From HXMU1420-13 sp965601825 (GTDB lineage: Bacteria; Bacteroidota; Rhodothermia; Balneolales; Balneolaceae), in NCBI GenBank assembly GCA_965601825.1, contig OZ271839.1, forward strand, positions 1,488,001-1,552,000: a DNA stretch of 64,000 bases, written 5' to 3'. The notes beneath the pieces are model-generated. The model worked only from the letters and a program-made list of their open reading frames with translations. It was not told where the DNA came from and did no database searches. The position numbers were made by a program, and so were the translations under genes. Shown here one piece after another: positions 34,166-42,989 of this stretch (its first letter is position 1; every line of letters begins with the position of its first letter).

Positions 34166-37100
34166 GTGCAAGCAGAATTAGCCCGAGCTCAGGCAACACT
34201 GAGCAAGAAGCACCCAAATCCTGATAAAGCGATTAAATTACTTCGCCCTCTATTGAAGCGAGGTCATAAGTCGTGGATGATATACCATTATATGGGTGTG
34301 GCTATGTTGCAGAAAGCTAATTATGCAAAAGCACTTGAGTATCTTTTAAAAGCATTGGATGTTGGTGGAAGTGAACCGGAAACCTTTCACTTGGTTTCAG
34401 TAGCCTATCACAATCTAAATGAATTTGAATTGGCCATTAAATATGGCAACGAAGCTATACGAAAGAAGAGAGACTTTCTAGAAGCCTGGATTAATTTAGG
34501 AGCAGCTCATCGAGCAATGGCAAATTTAGACGAAGCGATGCAGGCTTATTCTGAAGCAAACCGCATCGACCCAAAAAATGCAGGGATCGCATACAGAATT
34601 GGATCCATATATCTCGACCAGGGAGATCTGAAAAAGGCAGAAGAATTGTATGAGATTACGGCTAAGATGGATCCTAATTTTATAGAAGCATATTTAGGCC
34701 AATCTGTTATTAAGTTGAAAATTCAGAAATATGCTGATGCCGTTGATATGATTAATAAGGCGTTGGAAATTGATCCAAACAATAGGCTTAGTAGAATTCA
34801 ATTAGGAGTTGCTTATAAAGATTGGGGAAGATATACCGAGGCAATAAAAATAAATGAGCAGCTTCTTCGAGAAAGTCCAAAAGACGGGCGTCTAAGAGTT
34901 AATTATGCTCTATGCTTATTAGAAGTAGGTCGATTTAATGAAGCGGAAAGAAATTATTTAAAGGCATTAAAGGATTCTCCTGATGCACCGGAATCGTTGT
35001 CTAATTACCTAATGGGAATTCATTACAACCCGGAAAGAACGAAGGACGAGATATTTGATGCTCACTTACTTTGGGATGAATACTTTGCTCCAAAACAACG
35101 AAACAAACGTCCAATTCCAAAGAATATCGATCCAAATAAGAAATTGAGGATTGGATTTATCTCAGGTGGCTTTAGAAAACACCCAGTTGGTTGGATGATA
35201 ACTCGTGCAATTGAGAACTTGCCAAAAGATCAATTTGAGATTTATGGGTATAACACCCATGCAATGTATGATAGTCTCACACTTCGAATCAGAAATAGTT
35301 GTGATAAGTGGAAATCGGTTTTAGGCTACACAGATAAAATCGTTGCTAAGATTTTAAAGGAAGATGAAATTGATATTCTTGTAGAATTATCAGGTCATTC
35401 TGCTTTCAACCGTCTTAAGACAGTTTCATTGGAGCCTGTACCAATCACAATTAAGTGGGTGGGTGGACTTTTCAATACTACAGGGATTCAATCAATGGAT
35501 TATCTCTTAACGGATAAGTATGAATCGCCGGTAGGTGAAGAGCTCTATTACACAGAAAAGCTAGTTCGAATGCCGGATGATTATGTAGTGTATGAACCAC
35601 CTGAATATGGCGTTGAGGTAGGAGAGCTTCCTGCATTATATAATGGACATATTACATTTGGTTGCTTCAACAATCCTTCGAAATTAAATGACCAGCTTAT
35701 TGAGCAATGGTCAGAGATTTTGCATTTGGTTCCTGATAGTAAACTGTTTTTGAAGAGCAAACAGTATGATACACTTGAGTTCGTAGATCAGGTAACTGGA
35801 TTATTTGAAGATTGTGGCATTTCAAAAGATCGAATCATCTTTGAAGGATATGCAATGCATGAAGACTTGCTGGCAACCTACAATCAAATTGATATTGCCC
35901 TCGATCCATGGCCTTATTCTGGTGGTTTAACTACCTGTGAAGCACTTTGGATGGGAGTTCCGGTTGTAACTTGTGCCGGACCAACATTTGCTGGGCGACA
36001 TTCAGTTACTCACTTAGCCAATTCTGGTAATGCAGAGTGGGTTACTCACTCATGGAAGGATTATAAATCTAAGGTAATAGAATTAGCTTCTGACTTAGAT
36101 CAACTAAAGAAAATTAGATCTGGACTCAGAAAAAGATTATTAGAATCGCCATTATGTGATGGTGCTCGATACAGTGCACATTTAAGCATTGCATTTAGAG
36201 AAATGTGGAAGCAAAGGGTTGCAGGTTATGAGCAAAACCTAGCTGAAGGTGAATGGCAGGATCATATAGATGTCCGTGAATTGACGGAAATTGAATTGAA
36301 TGAATTTTATGAAACACATAATATTTCCAAAGAAGCATCACATCTGAATGATTATGAAAGTTTTGAAGTGAATGAAAAGCTCAAACTAGCATTACCAAAA
36401 TCTAAAGAGAATTACACGCACTTCCGTCTTATTGAGAAAGGTGATGAGAATCAAACTTTAGTTAAAGTCTTAGATCAGGTAATAAATGAAAATGATACCG
36501 TAATTGAAGTTGGTGCAGGATATGGAACATTGACTCTTCAACTGGCGAACTTGGTGTCAAAAGAAGGGAAAATATTAAGTCTAGAGCCTAATCCTGCAAC
36601 GACAAAAAATTTAAAAGAGAGTCGTCGATTAAATAATGCATATCATATTCAGTTAATTGAAGCAGCTGCATACAACGAAAATGGTGCTTCATATTTGAGA
36701 ACTGGTGACATTGAGGAACAGAGTTATTTAGATGCAGAAAAAGGAGCAATTCCTGTCAAGACAAAAACTCTTGATTCGATTTTAAATGCAGAAAACGTTG
36801 AATCGGTTAAGCTTTTAATTCTGGATGTATTTGATGGGATATCAGAAATAATTAGTGGTTCTAATGTCTTATTAAATCAAATAAAACCCGTTTTATGTCT
36901 AGGTAATCATGAAGAATTAAATCAAGATGATCTGCAGGCTATAGACACGTTAGGATATAAACTATTTGAACATATTGAAGAAGTTGGAGTTTTATCAGCG
37001 ATTGAATTGTCCCAAAAATCTACAAGCAGATGGATTTTTGCATTAACCGAAGAATGGGTTGAAAAGTTAAATGAGTCAGGCTTTGTATTTAATAACTCAC

Positions 37101-38848
37101 AAAAAATACCTGACGCGAGTTACAACTATTTAGAGTCAATTCAGGACAAATCTTGGGTTAGTCAATTTAAAAATGAATGGATTTCAGAACCCGAGGGTGC
37201 AGCAGAAGAAAGTTATTTCAATGCTTTAGATATCTTATGGGAAGTAGATCAGAACAGCAATTTATCACCTGCTGAAAAAGGCTATCTCTCGGTTGAAGCT
37301 GCGACCTCTCTATTGGATTTATATACTGCAAATCCTGGGAATATCCCGGTTGCATGTTCATTAACCAGAGCTTTCTTAAATATCGGAAAACCAAAAGATG
37401 CTGCAAGTGTATTGAAAAATGCATTCGAGCAAATAATGACTTCAAATTCTGGAATTGATTTAAGCTTGCCATTTTTGCTACCGCTTAAAGAGCAGGAAAA
37501 TAGTTCAATATCCAGCGATAGAATTAATTGGTTAAAAGTTAAAGTAGGTGAAGCTTGGATTTTACTTCAAAAAGAATCCACTTACTTCCTGGATGCAAAA
37601 GAGCTGAAGTTTTTAAAGAGATTAAATGGCAATCCGGAAGCATTGCCAATTATTAGAACCATATCGGAAGAATTACTGGCTAATGGTGAGATAGCTCAAA
37701 CAGAAGCTCCTTCTAGAAAAGAGGGAGGTAAGTTTATTCATATCTGTTTTAATCATGTGTATACAAAAGCAATTCATGATTTACTGGAGTATGCCAATGA
37801 ACATTCTGAGCAAGAACATGAAATGTATCTTGAAAAGCATACTGCTATTGAAAATTTCTTTCTTGATATAGATTCACCAATCATAACTGAAAATTTTGAC
37901 TATCAGCATGATCTGGATCGAATTAAAAAATTATGCATGTCGCCAGATGTGGATGGAGTTTTCTTTCATGGAATATTCCTCGATTGGCAAAAGAAACTGT
38001 TGAAACATATTGGTCATAGAAAGCACGTGGCATGGGTAATGTGGGGTGGAGACTTGTATAACCCTATTAAATTTAAAAGGCCTGCTCGTTTCTTAAATGG
38101 ATTTATTGATAGTATCTATTCACTGGTAGATGGTGATTTCAAATTATTCAAAGATCATTACGGCGACAGAGATTGCTATACCATTGGTTATCCATATCCT
38201 GGGTTATATGGTGATTTCAATTATGAGTCGGAAACCAACAAACAGCCATTAATTATAGTTGGTAATTCCGGTGATAAGGGTAATAATCATCTGGATGTGC
38301 TCCAGATTTTGGCGACAAAAAAGGATATCAAAGACTATCAAATTCTTCTGCCGGTCTCATATAACTTAGATGATGACTATGAAGAAATATTGATTCAGAG
38401 CATTAAAAACCTTGGATTAGAAAACAATACTAAGCTAGAAAAGGAATTCATCCGGCCAGAAGTATATATGCAGATGGTGATTTCTTCTTTCATGTTTATT
38501 GGTGCACACGACCGCCAACAAGCTCTTGGGAATATTCTTGGTTCCATTTACGGTGGTAATCATACAATTATCAAAGAAACGATTTTAGTAAACGATGAAG
38601 AGCGTGAAAATCCAAGCTGGCCGATGTTACAAGAACACGGTTTTCAAGTTCAGGACCTAAGTGTATTAGAGAAAGTTCAAGCACTTCATGAAATAACTGC
38701 TGTATCTGTCGAGCAAAGAATCCATCAGCAGAATGTAATAAGGAGTTCTTTTGGACTAGAAAAGAGAGCAGGACAATTAGTTGATTCATGTAATCAGATA
38801 CTTGAGAAAAATCGAAGTAAACAACCGATTTTTGAACAATCGGTTTAA
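34166..38848 (+). CDS. Fusion protein: TPR - OGT/SPINDLY (GT41) - FkbM methyltransferase - WecF-like (GT56) glycosyltransferase
   Basis: This 1,560-residue protein starts at GTG with GGAG 5 bp upstream. Residues about 10-300 are TPR repeats. Residues about 325-685 are a bacterial O-GlcNAc-transferase-type GT41 domain (GFISGGFRKHPVGWM, FNTTGIQSMDYLLTDKYESP, DPWPYSGGLTTCEALWMGVPVVTCAGPTFAGRHS). About 745-950 form an FkbM-type methyltransferase with the SAM loop EVGAGYGTLTLQLA. A helical linker (about 1000-1180) leads to a GT56 Fuc4NAc-transferase-like domain (about 1187-1545: VAWVMWGGDLY, VGNSGDKGNNHLDVL, LGNILGSIYGG). No signal peptide or membrane helix is seen, so it should be cytoplasmic. 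With wecE 11 bp downstream and five flagellin genes after that, it probably builds the flagellin glycan. Each domain call is firm; the target is inferred. Confidence 0.88.
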   Translation: MQAELARAQATLSKKHPNPDKAIKLLRPLLKRGHKSWMIYHYMGVAMLQKANYAKALEYLLKALDVGGSEPETFHLVSVAYHNLNEFELAIKYGNEAIRKKRDFLEAWINLGAAHRAMANLDEAMQAYSEANRIDPKNAGIAYRIGSIYLDQGDLKKAEELYEITAKMDPNFIEAYLGQSVIKLKIQKYADAVDMINKALEIDPNNRLSRIQLGVAYKDWGRYTEAIKINEQLLRESPKDGRLRVNYALCLLEVGRFNEAERNYLKALKDSPDAPESLSNYLMGIHYNPERTKDEIFDAHLLWDEYFAPKQRNKRPIPKNIDPNKKLRIGFISGGFRKHPVGWMITRAIENLPKDQFEIYGYNTHAMYDSLTLRIRNSCDKWKSVLGYTDKIVAKILKEDEIDILVELSGHSAFNRLKTVSLEPVPITIKWVGGLFNTTGIQSMDYLLTDKYESPVGEELYYTEKLVRMPDDYVVYEPPEYGVEVGELPALYNGHITFGCFNNPSKLNDQLIEQWSEILHLVPDSKLFLKSKQYDTLEFVDQVTGLFEDCGISKDRIIFEGYAMHEDLLATYNQIDIALDPWPYSGGLTTCEALWMGVPVVTCAGPTFAGRHSVTHLANSGNAEWVTHSWKDYKSKVIELASDLDQLKKIRSGLRKRLLESPLCDGARYSAHLSIAFREMWKQRVAGYEQNLAEGEWQDHIDVRELTEIELNEFYETHNISKEASHLNDYESFEVNEKLKLALPKSKENYTHFRLIEKGDENQTLVKVLDQVINENDTVIEVGAGYGTLTLQLANLVSKEGKILSLEPNPATTKNLKESRRLNNAYHIQLIEAAAYNENGASYLRTGDIEEQSYLDAEKGAIPVKTKTLDSILNAENVESVKLLILDVFDGISEIISGSNVLLNQIKPVLCLGNHEELNQDDLQAIDTLGYKLFEHIEEVGVLSAIELSQKSTSRWIFALTEEWVEKLNESGFVFNNSQKIPDASYNYLESIQDKSWVSQFKNEWISEPEGAAEESYFNALDILWEVDQNSNLSPAEKGYLSVEAATSLLDLYTANPGNIPVACSLTRAFLNIGKPKDAASVLKNAFEQIMTSNSGIDLSLPFLLPLKEQENSSISSDRINWLKVKVGEAWILLQKESTYFLDAKELKFLKRLNGNPEALPIIRTISEELLANGEIAQTEAPSRKEGGKFIHICFNHVYTKAIHDLLEYANEHSEQEHEMYLEKHTAIENFFLDIDSPIITENFDYQHDLDRIKKLCMSPDVDGVFFHGIFLDWQKKLLKHIGHRKHVAWVMWGGDLYNPIKFKRPARFLNGFIDSIYSLVDGDFKLFKDHYGDRDCYTIGYPYPGLYGDFNYESETNKQPLIIVGNSGDKGNNHLDVLQILATKKDIKDYQILLPVSYNLDDDYEEILIQSIKNLGLENNTKLEKEFIRPEVYMQMVISSFMFIGAHDRQQALGNILGSIYGGNHTIIKETILVNDEERENPSWPMLQEHGFQVQDLSVLEKVQALHEITAVSVEQRIHQQNVIRSSFGLEKRAGQLVDSCNQILEKNRSKQPIFEQSV

Positions 38849-38859
38849 TTGGAGAGAGT

Positions 38860-40077
38860 ATGAAAGCTTATGATATACCATTTAATAAACCTTTTATTAC
38901 CGGTAATGAGCTGGAATACATAAAAGATGCTGTCGATTTTGGCCATATAAGTGGAAATGGTAAATACACTAAGCTAACGCAGCAGTTTTTTGAGCGTCAG
39001 TTTGGATTTAAGAAATGCTTGCTCACTAGTTCATGTACTGATGCGCTTGAGATGTGTGCTTTATTACTGGAGATTCAACCAGGTGATGAAGTGATTATGC
39101 CATCATACACTTTTGTAAGTACTGCTAATGCGTTTGAGCTCCGCGGCGCAACTATAAGATTTGTTGACTCAAGACCGGATCATCCGGGAATTAATGAATC
39201 GGCAATTAAATCATTGATCAATAAAAAGACGAAAGCAATTGTTGTTGTTCATTATGCTGGTGTGGCTACCGATATGGATATGATCATGGATTTAGCTGAT
39301 GATCATGGATTATTTGTTGTTGAAGATGCAGCTCAGGCAATAAATAGTTATTACACCCATAATGATGGAAGTGTAAGTCCGCTTGGTTCAATAGGTCACT
39401 TAGGAACTTTCTCTTTTCATGAAACCAAGAATATCATTTCTGGTGAAGGTGGAATGTTGGTGGTGAGTCATGATGAATTCATTCACAGAGCAGAGATAAT
39501 TTGGGAAAAAGGAACTAATAGAACGGCCTTCTTTAGAGGTGAGGTTGATAAATATGGCTGGGTGGATATTGGTTCATCATTTTTGCCATCCGAGTTGAAT
39601 GCAGCTTTTTTGTATGCTCAGTTAAGTAATCTTATTCGGATTCAGCAAAAAAGAATGGCCATTTGGAACAAATATCATAAAGCCCTGGAAGAAACCTGCA
39701 TAAGGTTAAACATCCGACAGCCTTTAATTCCCGATTTCGCTACTAATAATGGCCATATGTATTACTTAATATGTAATACAACAACACAGCGAAAGAACTT
39801 AATAGCTCATTTGAAAGAATTGGGCATTCATAGTGTATTTCACTATCAGTCATTGCATGCTTCAGATTATTTTTCAACAAAACATGATGGTAGAGAATTA
39901 ATCAATGCAGATATGTATACAGATCGCCTGGTTCGGTTACCGTTTTATTATGAACTGACCACAACAGATCAGGATTTGATTATTGATGCAGTAAAAAGTT
40001 TTGGTAGTAGAAGAAAAAGTCTATTCCATAAAGAATGGACAAACCCCATGGTTGGGTCACATGCAGCTACGGGTTAA
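38860..40077 (+). CDS. wecE: dTDP-4-amino-4,6-dideoxygalactose transaminase WecE
   Basis: This 405-residue DegT/DnrJ/EryC1-family PLP enzyme closely follows WecE: IPFNKPFITGNELEYIKDAV, KCLLTSSCTDALEMCALLLE, PGDEVIMPSYTFVSTANAFELRGA, VVEDAAQAIN, FSFHETKNIISGEGG with the PLP lysine, and DIGSSFLPSELNAAFLYAQL. WecE converts dTDP-4-keto-6-deoxyglucose to dTDP-Fuc4N, the precursor of the Fuc4NAc that GT56 enzymes transfer. It is 11 bp after the fusion gene whose last domain is GT56-like, so donor synthesis and transfer are paired. No wecD-type acetyltransferase or rmlA/rmlB is in the window. A terminator follows. Confidence 0.93.
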   Translation: MKAYDIPFNKPFITGNELEYIKDAVDFGHISGNGKYTKLTQQFFERQFGFKKCLLTSSCTDALEMCALLLEIQPGDEVIMPSYTFVSTANAFELRGATIRFVDSRPDHPGINESAIKSLINKKTKAIVVVHYAGVATDMDMIMDLADDHGLFVVEDAAQAINSYYTHNDGSVSPLGSIGHLGTFSFHETKNIISGEGGMLVVSHDEFIHRAEIIWEKGTNRTAFFRGEVDKYGWVDIGSSFLPSELNAAFLYAQLSNLIRIQQKRMAIWNKYHKALEETCIRLNIRQPLIPDFATNNGHMYYLICNTTTQRKNLIAHLKELGIHSVFHYQSLHASDYFSTKHDGRELINADMYTDRLVRLPFYYELTTTDQDLIIDAVKSFGSRRKSLFHKEWTNPMVGSHAATG

Positions 40078-40150
40078 AAAGAAACTGTGAAAACAGTACT
40101 GGTAGATCGGCTAGCCGATTTCACCTTTTAGTTAAATACGATGCTTGAAT

Positions 40151-40184
40151 CGCCTTGATATGGAAATATCGAGGCGTTTTTTTT
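40151..40184 (+). terminator. Rho-independent terminator after wecE
   Basis: CGCCTTGATAT pairs with ATATCGAGGCG (one wobble pair) around a 4-base loop and is followed by eight T. Confidence 0.88.
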
Positions 40185-40391
40185 GGTCCTAAGTACTCTC
40201 GAATTCAAATGCTAAATAAACACCAAAAAATACACTCTCAAAAATTGGCTTTTTTGCCTAAAAAAAGTTCAAAAAATTTTTTTCCTCCAAAAATCATAAA
40301 AAATAATTTTCCCCAAAAACGCACTTATTGATATCAAAAAGGGCGATTATTGGTGTTTTAAAAAATAATCGAAAAAAATTTAAGTCAATGA

Positions 40392-40419
40392 TTTAAGACT
40401 GCCCATTTCGGTGCGATAA
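40392..40419 (+). promoter_or_regulatory. Sigma-28 promoter of flagellin 1
   Basis: TTTAAG (40392-40397), a 15-base spacer and GCGATAA (40413-40419). The same TTAAG-N15-NCGATAA pattern stands before all five flagellin genes and matches the FliA consensus TAAA-N15-GCCGATAA. Confidence 0.85.
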
Positions 40420-40485
40420 CTCCATCAACTAACTAATTATGCAACTAACTATAAACAAACAACTAAACTATATTGGTGACATATT

Positions 40486-41442
40486 ATGGCAAGCTTTGGA
40501 GATCTAAACCGAGTAGGAACGAATGTTCAATCCATTGATGCGCAGTTATCTCTTAATAGAATCAACCGCGACTTAGCAAATAGCCGGGAAAGATTAACAA
40601 CCGGCAGTAATATTAACCGAGCTGAAGATGACGCAGCTGGTTATTCTATAGCAACAAAACTTAGAAGTAGAGTTGCTGGACTAGAGCAATCAATGCAAAA
40701 TGTAAGCGATGCGAAATCTGTTCTAGACATCGCAGAATCAAGCTTCGATATTGTAATGGACAGCTTGATTGAAATGAAAGCCCTTGCTACCCAGGCTGCG
40801 AATGATACACTGGGAACTACTGAAAGAGGCTACATCGGCGACCAATTAAGTGCAATTGGTGCAGATATAAATGAAATTGCAAATCAAACCATTTATCAAG
40901 ATCAAAACCTTTTAAATGGTGTAGATAATTCAGGAAGTATTCAATTAACCTTCCAAACTGGTGAGCGCCAGGAAGACACGATAATAGCAACTATTAATGC
41001 TGTTAATATTGGAGAGCTATTTGCTCCATCAGGTGATGCAAACCTTGGTGCAACAGCTACAGCAGGTGGTGGATCTGGCGGTGGTGCCGCAATTTCCGTA
41101 ACTGCGGCAACTGCATCAGATCAGGGTACATTTACCTTCTCATCAACAGCAACCGGCGCAGATTATAACGCATTCATCAACGCAATTGATAATGCAGTAG
41201 ACTTGATGGCTGAAAATGTAAATACTATCGGTATTACTCAGTCTTCATTATCCCTAAGAGAAGAAACACTAGCTGAGTCGATCTCAGCGAACGAATCAGC
41301 AAAGAGCCGAATCATGGATACAGACTTTGCTAAAGAGCAAGCTGAATCAGTAAGACTTCAAATCCTACAGCAGACTGCAACATCCGCACTAGCTCAGGCT
41401 AACAATGGACCACAGGCAGTACTAGGTTTCTTAGGGCAGTAA
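40486..41442 (+). CDS. fliC: Flagellin 1
   Basis: This 318-residue flagellin has the complete D0/D1 N-terminus (NRINRDLANSRERLTTGS, DAKSVLDIAESSFDIVMDSLIEMKALATQAAN), a short Gly/Ala/Thr-rich central segment (about 195-225) and a full C-terminal helix (QILQQTATSALAQANNGPQAVLGFLGQ). The exposed D2/D3 domains are nearly absent, so the filament is thin or smooth. It is the most diverged of the five copies (NVQSIDAQL, TGSNINRAEDDAAGY, QDQNLLNGVDN). A GGTGA ribosome-binding site is 10 bp before the ATG. It has its own promoter and terminators. Confidence 0.96.
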   Translation: MASFGDLNRVGTNVQSIDAQLSLNRINRDLANSRERLTTGSNINRAEDDAAGYSIATKLRSRVAGLEQSMQNVSDAKSVLDIAESSFDIVMDSLIEMKALATQAANDTLGTTERGYIGDQLSAIGADINEIANQTIYQDQNLLNGVDNSGSIQLTFQTGERQEDTIIATINAVNIGELFAPSGDANLGATATAGGGSGGGAAISVTAATASDQGTFTFSSTATGADYNAFINAIDNAVDLMAENVNTIGITQSSLSLREETLAESISANESAKSRIMDTDFAKEQAESVRLQILQQTATSALAQANNGPQAVLGFLGQ

Positions 41443-41458
41443 TTCAAGCAACGTAGAC

Positions 41459-41500
41459 TAGAAAATCCATACACCTCCGGACAGGGGGGTATGGTTTTCT
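41459..41500 (+). terminator. Terminator after flagellin 1 (first hairpin)
   Basis: AGAAAATCCATAC (41460-41472) pairs with GTATGGTTTTCT (41489-41500), a long stem just after the stop codon. Confidence 0.75.
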
Positions 41501-41536
41501 GGTAACTAAAAATCTTTTTGTTTTACCTCTTGTTTT

Positions 41537-41566
41537 AAGCCCGAATTCACGTTCGGGCCTTTTTTG
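41537..41566 (+). terminator. Terminator after flagellin 1 (second hairpin)
   Basis: GCCCGAA and TTCGGGC form a 7-bp stem with a 6-base loop, then CTTTTTT. Two hairpins in series should insulate flagellin 2 from read-through. Confidence 0.88.
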
Positions 41567-41667
41567 CGAACAAAAAATCTTACTTAAGCCATAAAAAAAA
41601 TTTTCTAGCCTCAGATGTAAGTCTTATTTAAACCTCTGTTATTTAATAGCTAAAGATTGGAATATTT

Positions 41668-41694
41668 AATCGGATTATTTTTTTTAATCCGATT
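41668..41694. promoter_or_regulatory. Perfect inverted repeat overlapping the flagellin 2 promoter -35
   Basis: AATCGGATTA (41668-41677), seven T, TAATCCGATT (41685-41694): a perfect 10-bp inverted repeat whose right arm overlaps the -35 TTTAAG by two bases. It could be an operator or a leftward terminator. The other flagellin promoters do not carry this exact repeat. Confidence 0.5.
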
Positions 41695-41720
41695 TAAGAT
41701 CGTTGTGCCCCCCTCGATAA
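41693..41720 (+). promoter_or_regulatory. Sigma-28 promoter of flagellin 2
   Basis: TTTAAG (41693-41698), 15-base spacer, TCGATAA (41714-41720). A shared leader motif AAAGCAACGTAT follows at 41731-41742. Confidence 0.87.
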
Positions 41721-41775
41721 AAGACGAACCAAAGCAACGTATTTAGAATTCTAATAAAACAAGAGGTGAATTAAT

Positions 41776-42726
41776 ATGGCAAGTTTTGGAGATCTGAACA
41801 GGGTGAATACCAATGTGCAGTCACTAGACGCACAGCTTTCACTCAACAGAGTAAATCGTGATCTCGCTAATTCTAGAGAGAGATTAACGACTGGTCTACA
41901 AATAAATAAAGCCGAAGATAACGCGGCGGGATACTCCATATCCACTAAGTTAAAAAGTCGGGTAGCAGGATTAGAACAATCTTTACAAAATGTAGGAGAC
42001 GCTAAGTCTGTACTTGATATTACTGAATCAAGCTTCGATATAGTTATGGATAGCTTGATTGAGATGAAAAGCCTTGCAACACAGGCTGCAAACGGAACAT
42101 TAGGCTCAACCGAGCGTGGCTACATTGGTGATCAAATCGAGGCAATCGGTGCAGATATCAATGAAATAGCTAACCAAACAATTTATCAGGGTACTGAATT
42201 ACTAAATGGTACTGATAATTCGGGAAGCCTAACTCTTACCTTCCAAACCGGTGAAAGAGCTGCTGATACTATTACTGCTACTATTAATGCAGTAAACGTA
42301 GGTGAGCTATTTGCTGCTTCAGGTGATGCTTCGCTTGGTGCAACTACAACAGCCGGTGGTGGCGCTGCTTCAGGTGGTGCGATTTCAGTAACTGCTGCAA
42401 CTGCTGGAACACAAGGTGCATTTACTTTTGCATCAACAGCTACAGCTACTGATTTCAACTCATTCATCAGCGCAGTTGATACTGCTATTGATACAATGGC
42501 AAGTAACGTAAATGATATTGGTATTAAGCAGAAGTCACTTTCTTTAAGAGAGGATACCCTTTCTGAGTCGATTTCAGCGACAGAATCTGCAAAGAGCAGG
42601 ATCCTGGATACCGATTTCGCAAAAGAACAATCTGAATCAATACGGCTTCAGATTCTTCAGCAGACTGCAACTTCTGCATTAGCTCAGGCTAATAATGGTC
42701 CACAGTCTGTGCTAGGATTTATCTAG
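41776..42726 (+). CDS. fliC: Flagellin 2
   Basis: This 316-residue flagellin has conserved D0/D1 ends and a central segment ASGDASLGATTTAGGGAASGG that is shared almost exactly with flagellin 5. It has copy-specific changes (TTGLQINKAEDN, DVNDIGIKQKSLSLRED region, QSVLGFI end). An AGAGGTGA ribosome-binding site precedes the ATG. The C-terminus lacks the last Gly seen in copies 4 and 5. Confidence 0.96.
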   Translation: MASFGDLNRVNTNVQSLDAQLSLNRVNRDLANSRERLTTGLQINKAEDNAAGYSISTKLKSRVAGLEQSLQNVGDAKSVLDITESSFDIVMDSLIEMKSLATQAANGTLGSTERGYIGDQIEAIGADINEIANQTIYQGTELLNGTDNSGSLTLTFQTGERAADTITATINAVNVGELFAASGDASLGATTTAGGGAASGGAISVTAATAGTQGAFTFASTATATDFNSFISAVDTAIDTMASNVNDIGIKQKSLSLREDTLSESISATESAKSRILDTDFAKEQSESIRLQILQQTATSALAQANNGPQSVLGFI

Positions 42727-42758
42727 TCTACAATAAAAAATACATTGCTTTATGTATG

Positions 42759-42793
42759 AATCCATGCTGCCTAAAGGCGGCATGGATTTTTAT
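42759..42793 (+). terminator. Terminator after flagellin 2
   Basis: AATCCATGCTGCC pairs with GGCGGCATGGATT around TAAA (one mismatch), then TTT. It ends the flagellin 2 transcript. Confidence 0.87.
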
Positions 42794-42909
42794 TGTTTAT
42801 ACACTAAATAATATAATAAAATAAAGGCAAAATAATTGTTGTCTAATCGTCAAATAGTGCCATTTTATATATAAAAAGCTAAATAAATGTGGAAAAATAT
42901 TATATAAAA

Positions 42910-42937
42910 TTTAAGATCGTATTTTTTGAATCGATAA
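42910..42937 (+). promoter_or_regulatory. Sigma-28 promoter of flagellin 3
   Basis: TTTAAG (42910-42915), 15-base spacer, TCGATAA (42931-42937), followed by the shared leader motif AAAGCAACGTAT (42949-42960). Confidence 0.87.
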
Positions 42938-42989
42938 GCTAAATAACCAAAGCAACGTATAGAAAAACAAAACAAAAGGTGAAACAAAA

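Larger units (their letters stand above)
40078..40485. other. Spacer between wecE and flagellin 1
   Basis: This 408-bp AT-rich spacer holds the wecE terminator (40151-40184), long A and T tracts, an inverted repeat CGATTATT (40344-40351) / AATAATCG (40364-40371), and the sigma-28 promoter of flagellin 1. I see no gene in it. Confidence 0.7.
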
